In this document: positions 63,189-64,000 of the stretch, in pieces
Layout: each line of letters opens with the position of its first letter
Position numbering within the stretch: the first letter of the stretch is position 1
Program-made: the position numbers and the translations under genes
Origin: Mercurialis annua
Lineage: Eukaryota; Streptophyta; Magnoliopsida; Malpighiales; Euphorbiaceae
Direction: 5' to 3'
Length of the DNA: 64,000 nt
NCBI RefSeq assembly: GCF_937616625.2
Contig: NC_065574.1
Coordinates: forward strand, 54,588,052-54,652,051
Notes under the pieces: model-generated
What the model was told of the DNA's origin: nothing
What the model saw: the letters and a program-made list of their open reading frames with translations, nothing else
Database searches by the model: none

Positions 63189-64000
63189 TGAACTAAATTT
63201 TGGCCCGCTAAACCCCCTAAACTTGACCTAATGATCACCTATGGCACTTTTGACCTAAAACCGCCCAAAAAACCACCTCAAGCCCCTTCTTTTCTCAAAA
63301 ATACCCAAAATACTCATAAAGTCAATAAAAAATCAAACCAACCCAATCTAACTAACTCTAAAGTCACATACCTAATCAAATCAAACATATTCCATTCATT
63401 CAACCAAATCATATTTAAATCACCAATCCACCTAATCAAATCATACCACTCAATCGGAAACAATCACCCACCGCCAATCTTTCCGGCCACCACCGCCATT
63501 ACCGGAAAAAAATTATTTATTTTACATAAATAATTATTTTTAATTTGAAAAATTTAATTTTTTTTAAATTGATCCGGAGAGCAGACCTGCCGACGGTGGG
63601 TCTGCTCTTTGTAGCACCCACCATTGCGGGTGTCTGCTTTATAGCAGACCCACCACCGGCGTGGGTCTGCTCTTTGGTGGACAATTTGAAAAAAAAATGT
63701 ATATTTAAATTTTTATATAAAAATATAATTATTTATTTAATTTTTAAAATTAAAAACAAATATTTATTTTATTATTTTAATAAATTTAGGTTTGGTTAGA
63801 TTATTTTTAATTTAGTTGTGTTATGTTTGATTTGGTTGGTTGAGTGACTTTAAATTTGGTTAGATTGGGTCGGTATTGGTTTGTTTGTTATTCTTATAGA
63901 TTTGAAGGGTATTTTGGTCAAAAACGCTAAATATGCCATAGGTGATCATTAGGTGAAGTTTAGGGGGTTTAGCGGCCAAGATTTAGTTTACAGGTGTCTT
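63189..64000. mobile_element. Large foldback element with ~380-bp arms and GC-rich core, cut by the window end
   Basis: The left arm (CCGCTAAACCCCCTAAACTT, CCTAATGATCACCTATGGCA, CAAACCAACCCAATCTAACT) recurs inverted at 63800-63990 (ATTTGGTTAGATTGGGTCGG, TGCCATAGGTGATCATTAGG, AGTTTAGGGGGTTTAGCGG). The centre (63571-63680) is GC-rich and made of GGTGGGTCTGCTCTTT and its inverse variants, able to form nested short hairpins. I infer a Mutator-type or foldback element; the outer end and TSD lie at or beyond the window edge. Confidence 0.6.

Overview
This is a window of plant nuclear chromosome, almost certainly from a eudicot. The evidence is spliced genes with GT-AG introns, plant-only families (expansin-like B, purine permease, DRP1 dynamin, nuclear group II intron maturase, organellar PPR protein) and AT-rich intergenic DNA full of MITEs, Helitrons, SINEs and retrotransposon relics. 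The species cannot be named from the sequence. All gene models were read by eye from splice sites and frame continuity; none has transcript support.

Ten protein-coding genes are supported. From left to right they are: a ZRF/zuotin-type DnaJ co-chaperone (+, 4698-6641, intronless CDS with a 5'UTR intron); a mitochondrial nuclear maturase, nMAT1-like (+, 9777-11927); phosphoacetylglucosamine mutase (+, nine exons, 15727-21554); a purine permease (+, two exons, 23138-24514); a DRP1-type dynamin (+, fifteen exons, 25665-31049); an SGPP-like HAD sugar-phosphate phosphatase (-, five exons, 32393-35371); a PHD-finger protein of the MMD1/At1g33420 group (+, five exons, 38796-42078); two tandem expansin-like B genes with identical exon phases (+, 46920-50753 and 55870-58178); and a COD1-like PPR protein (-, 60111-62354). 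There is no operon-like or pathway cluster. nMAT1 and COD1 both act in mitochondrial RNA processing but lie about 48 kb apart, and nothing in the sequence links them.

Between and inside the genes lie many transposable-element remains. Several show diagnostic ends and target-site duplications: a triple nest of MITEs (1391-2421); a hAT-like MITE with an 8-bp TSD (16228-16600); two nearly full-length copies of one non-autonomous Helitron (18285-18843 and 42667-43536), one interrupted by a Stowaway MITE whose empty site survives in the other; two tRNA-derived SINEs with 14-bp and 10-bp TSDs; a LINE endonuclease fragment abutting an inverted copia gag fragment and its LTR (about 36000-38083); and many long foldback elements. 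The introns of the mutase gene are largely built from such insertions.

I found no convincing new multi-gene system. The points most worth following are the datable TE nests, the palindrome-rich copia LTR, the higher-order minisatellite at 8040-8540, an unrecognised decayed coding sequence at 12730-13463, and the tandem EXLB pair.
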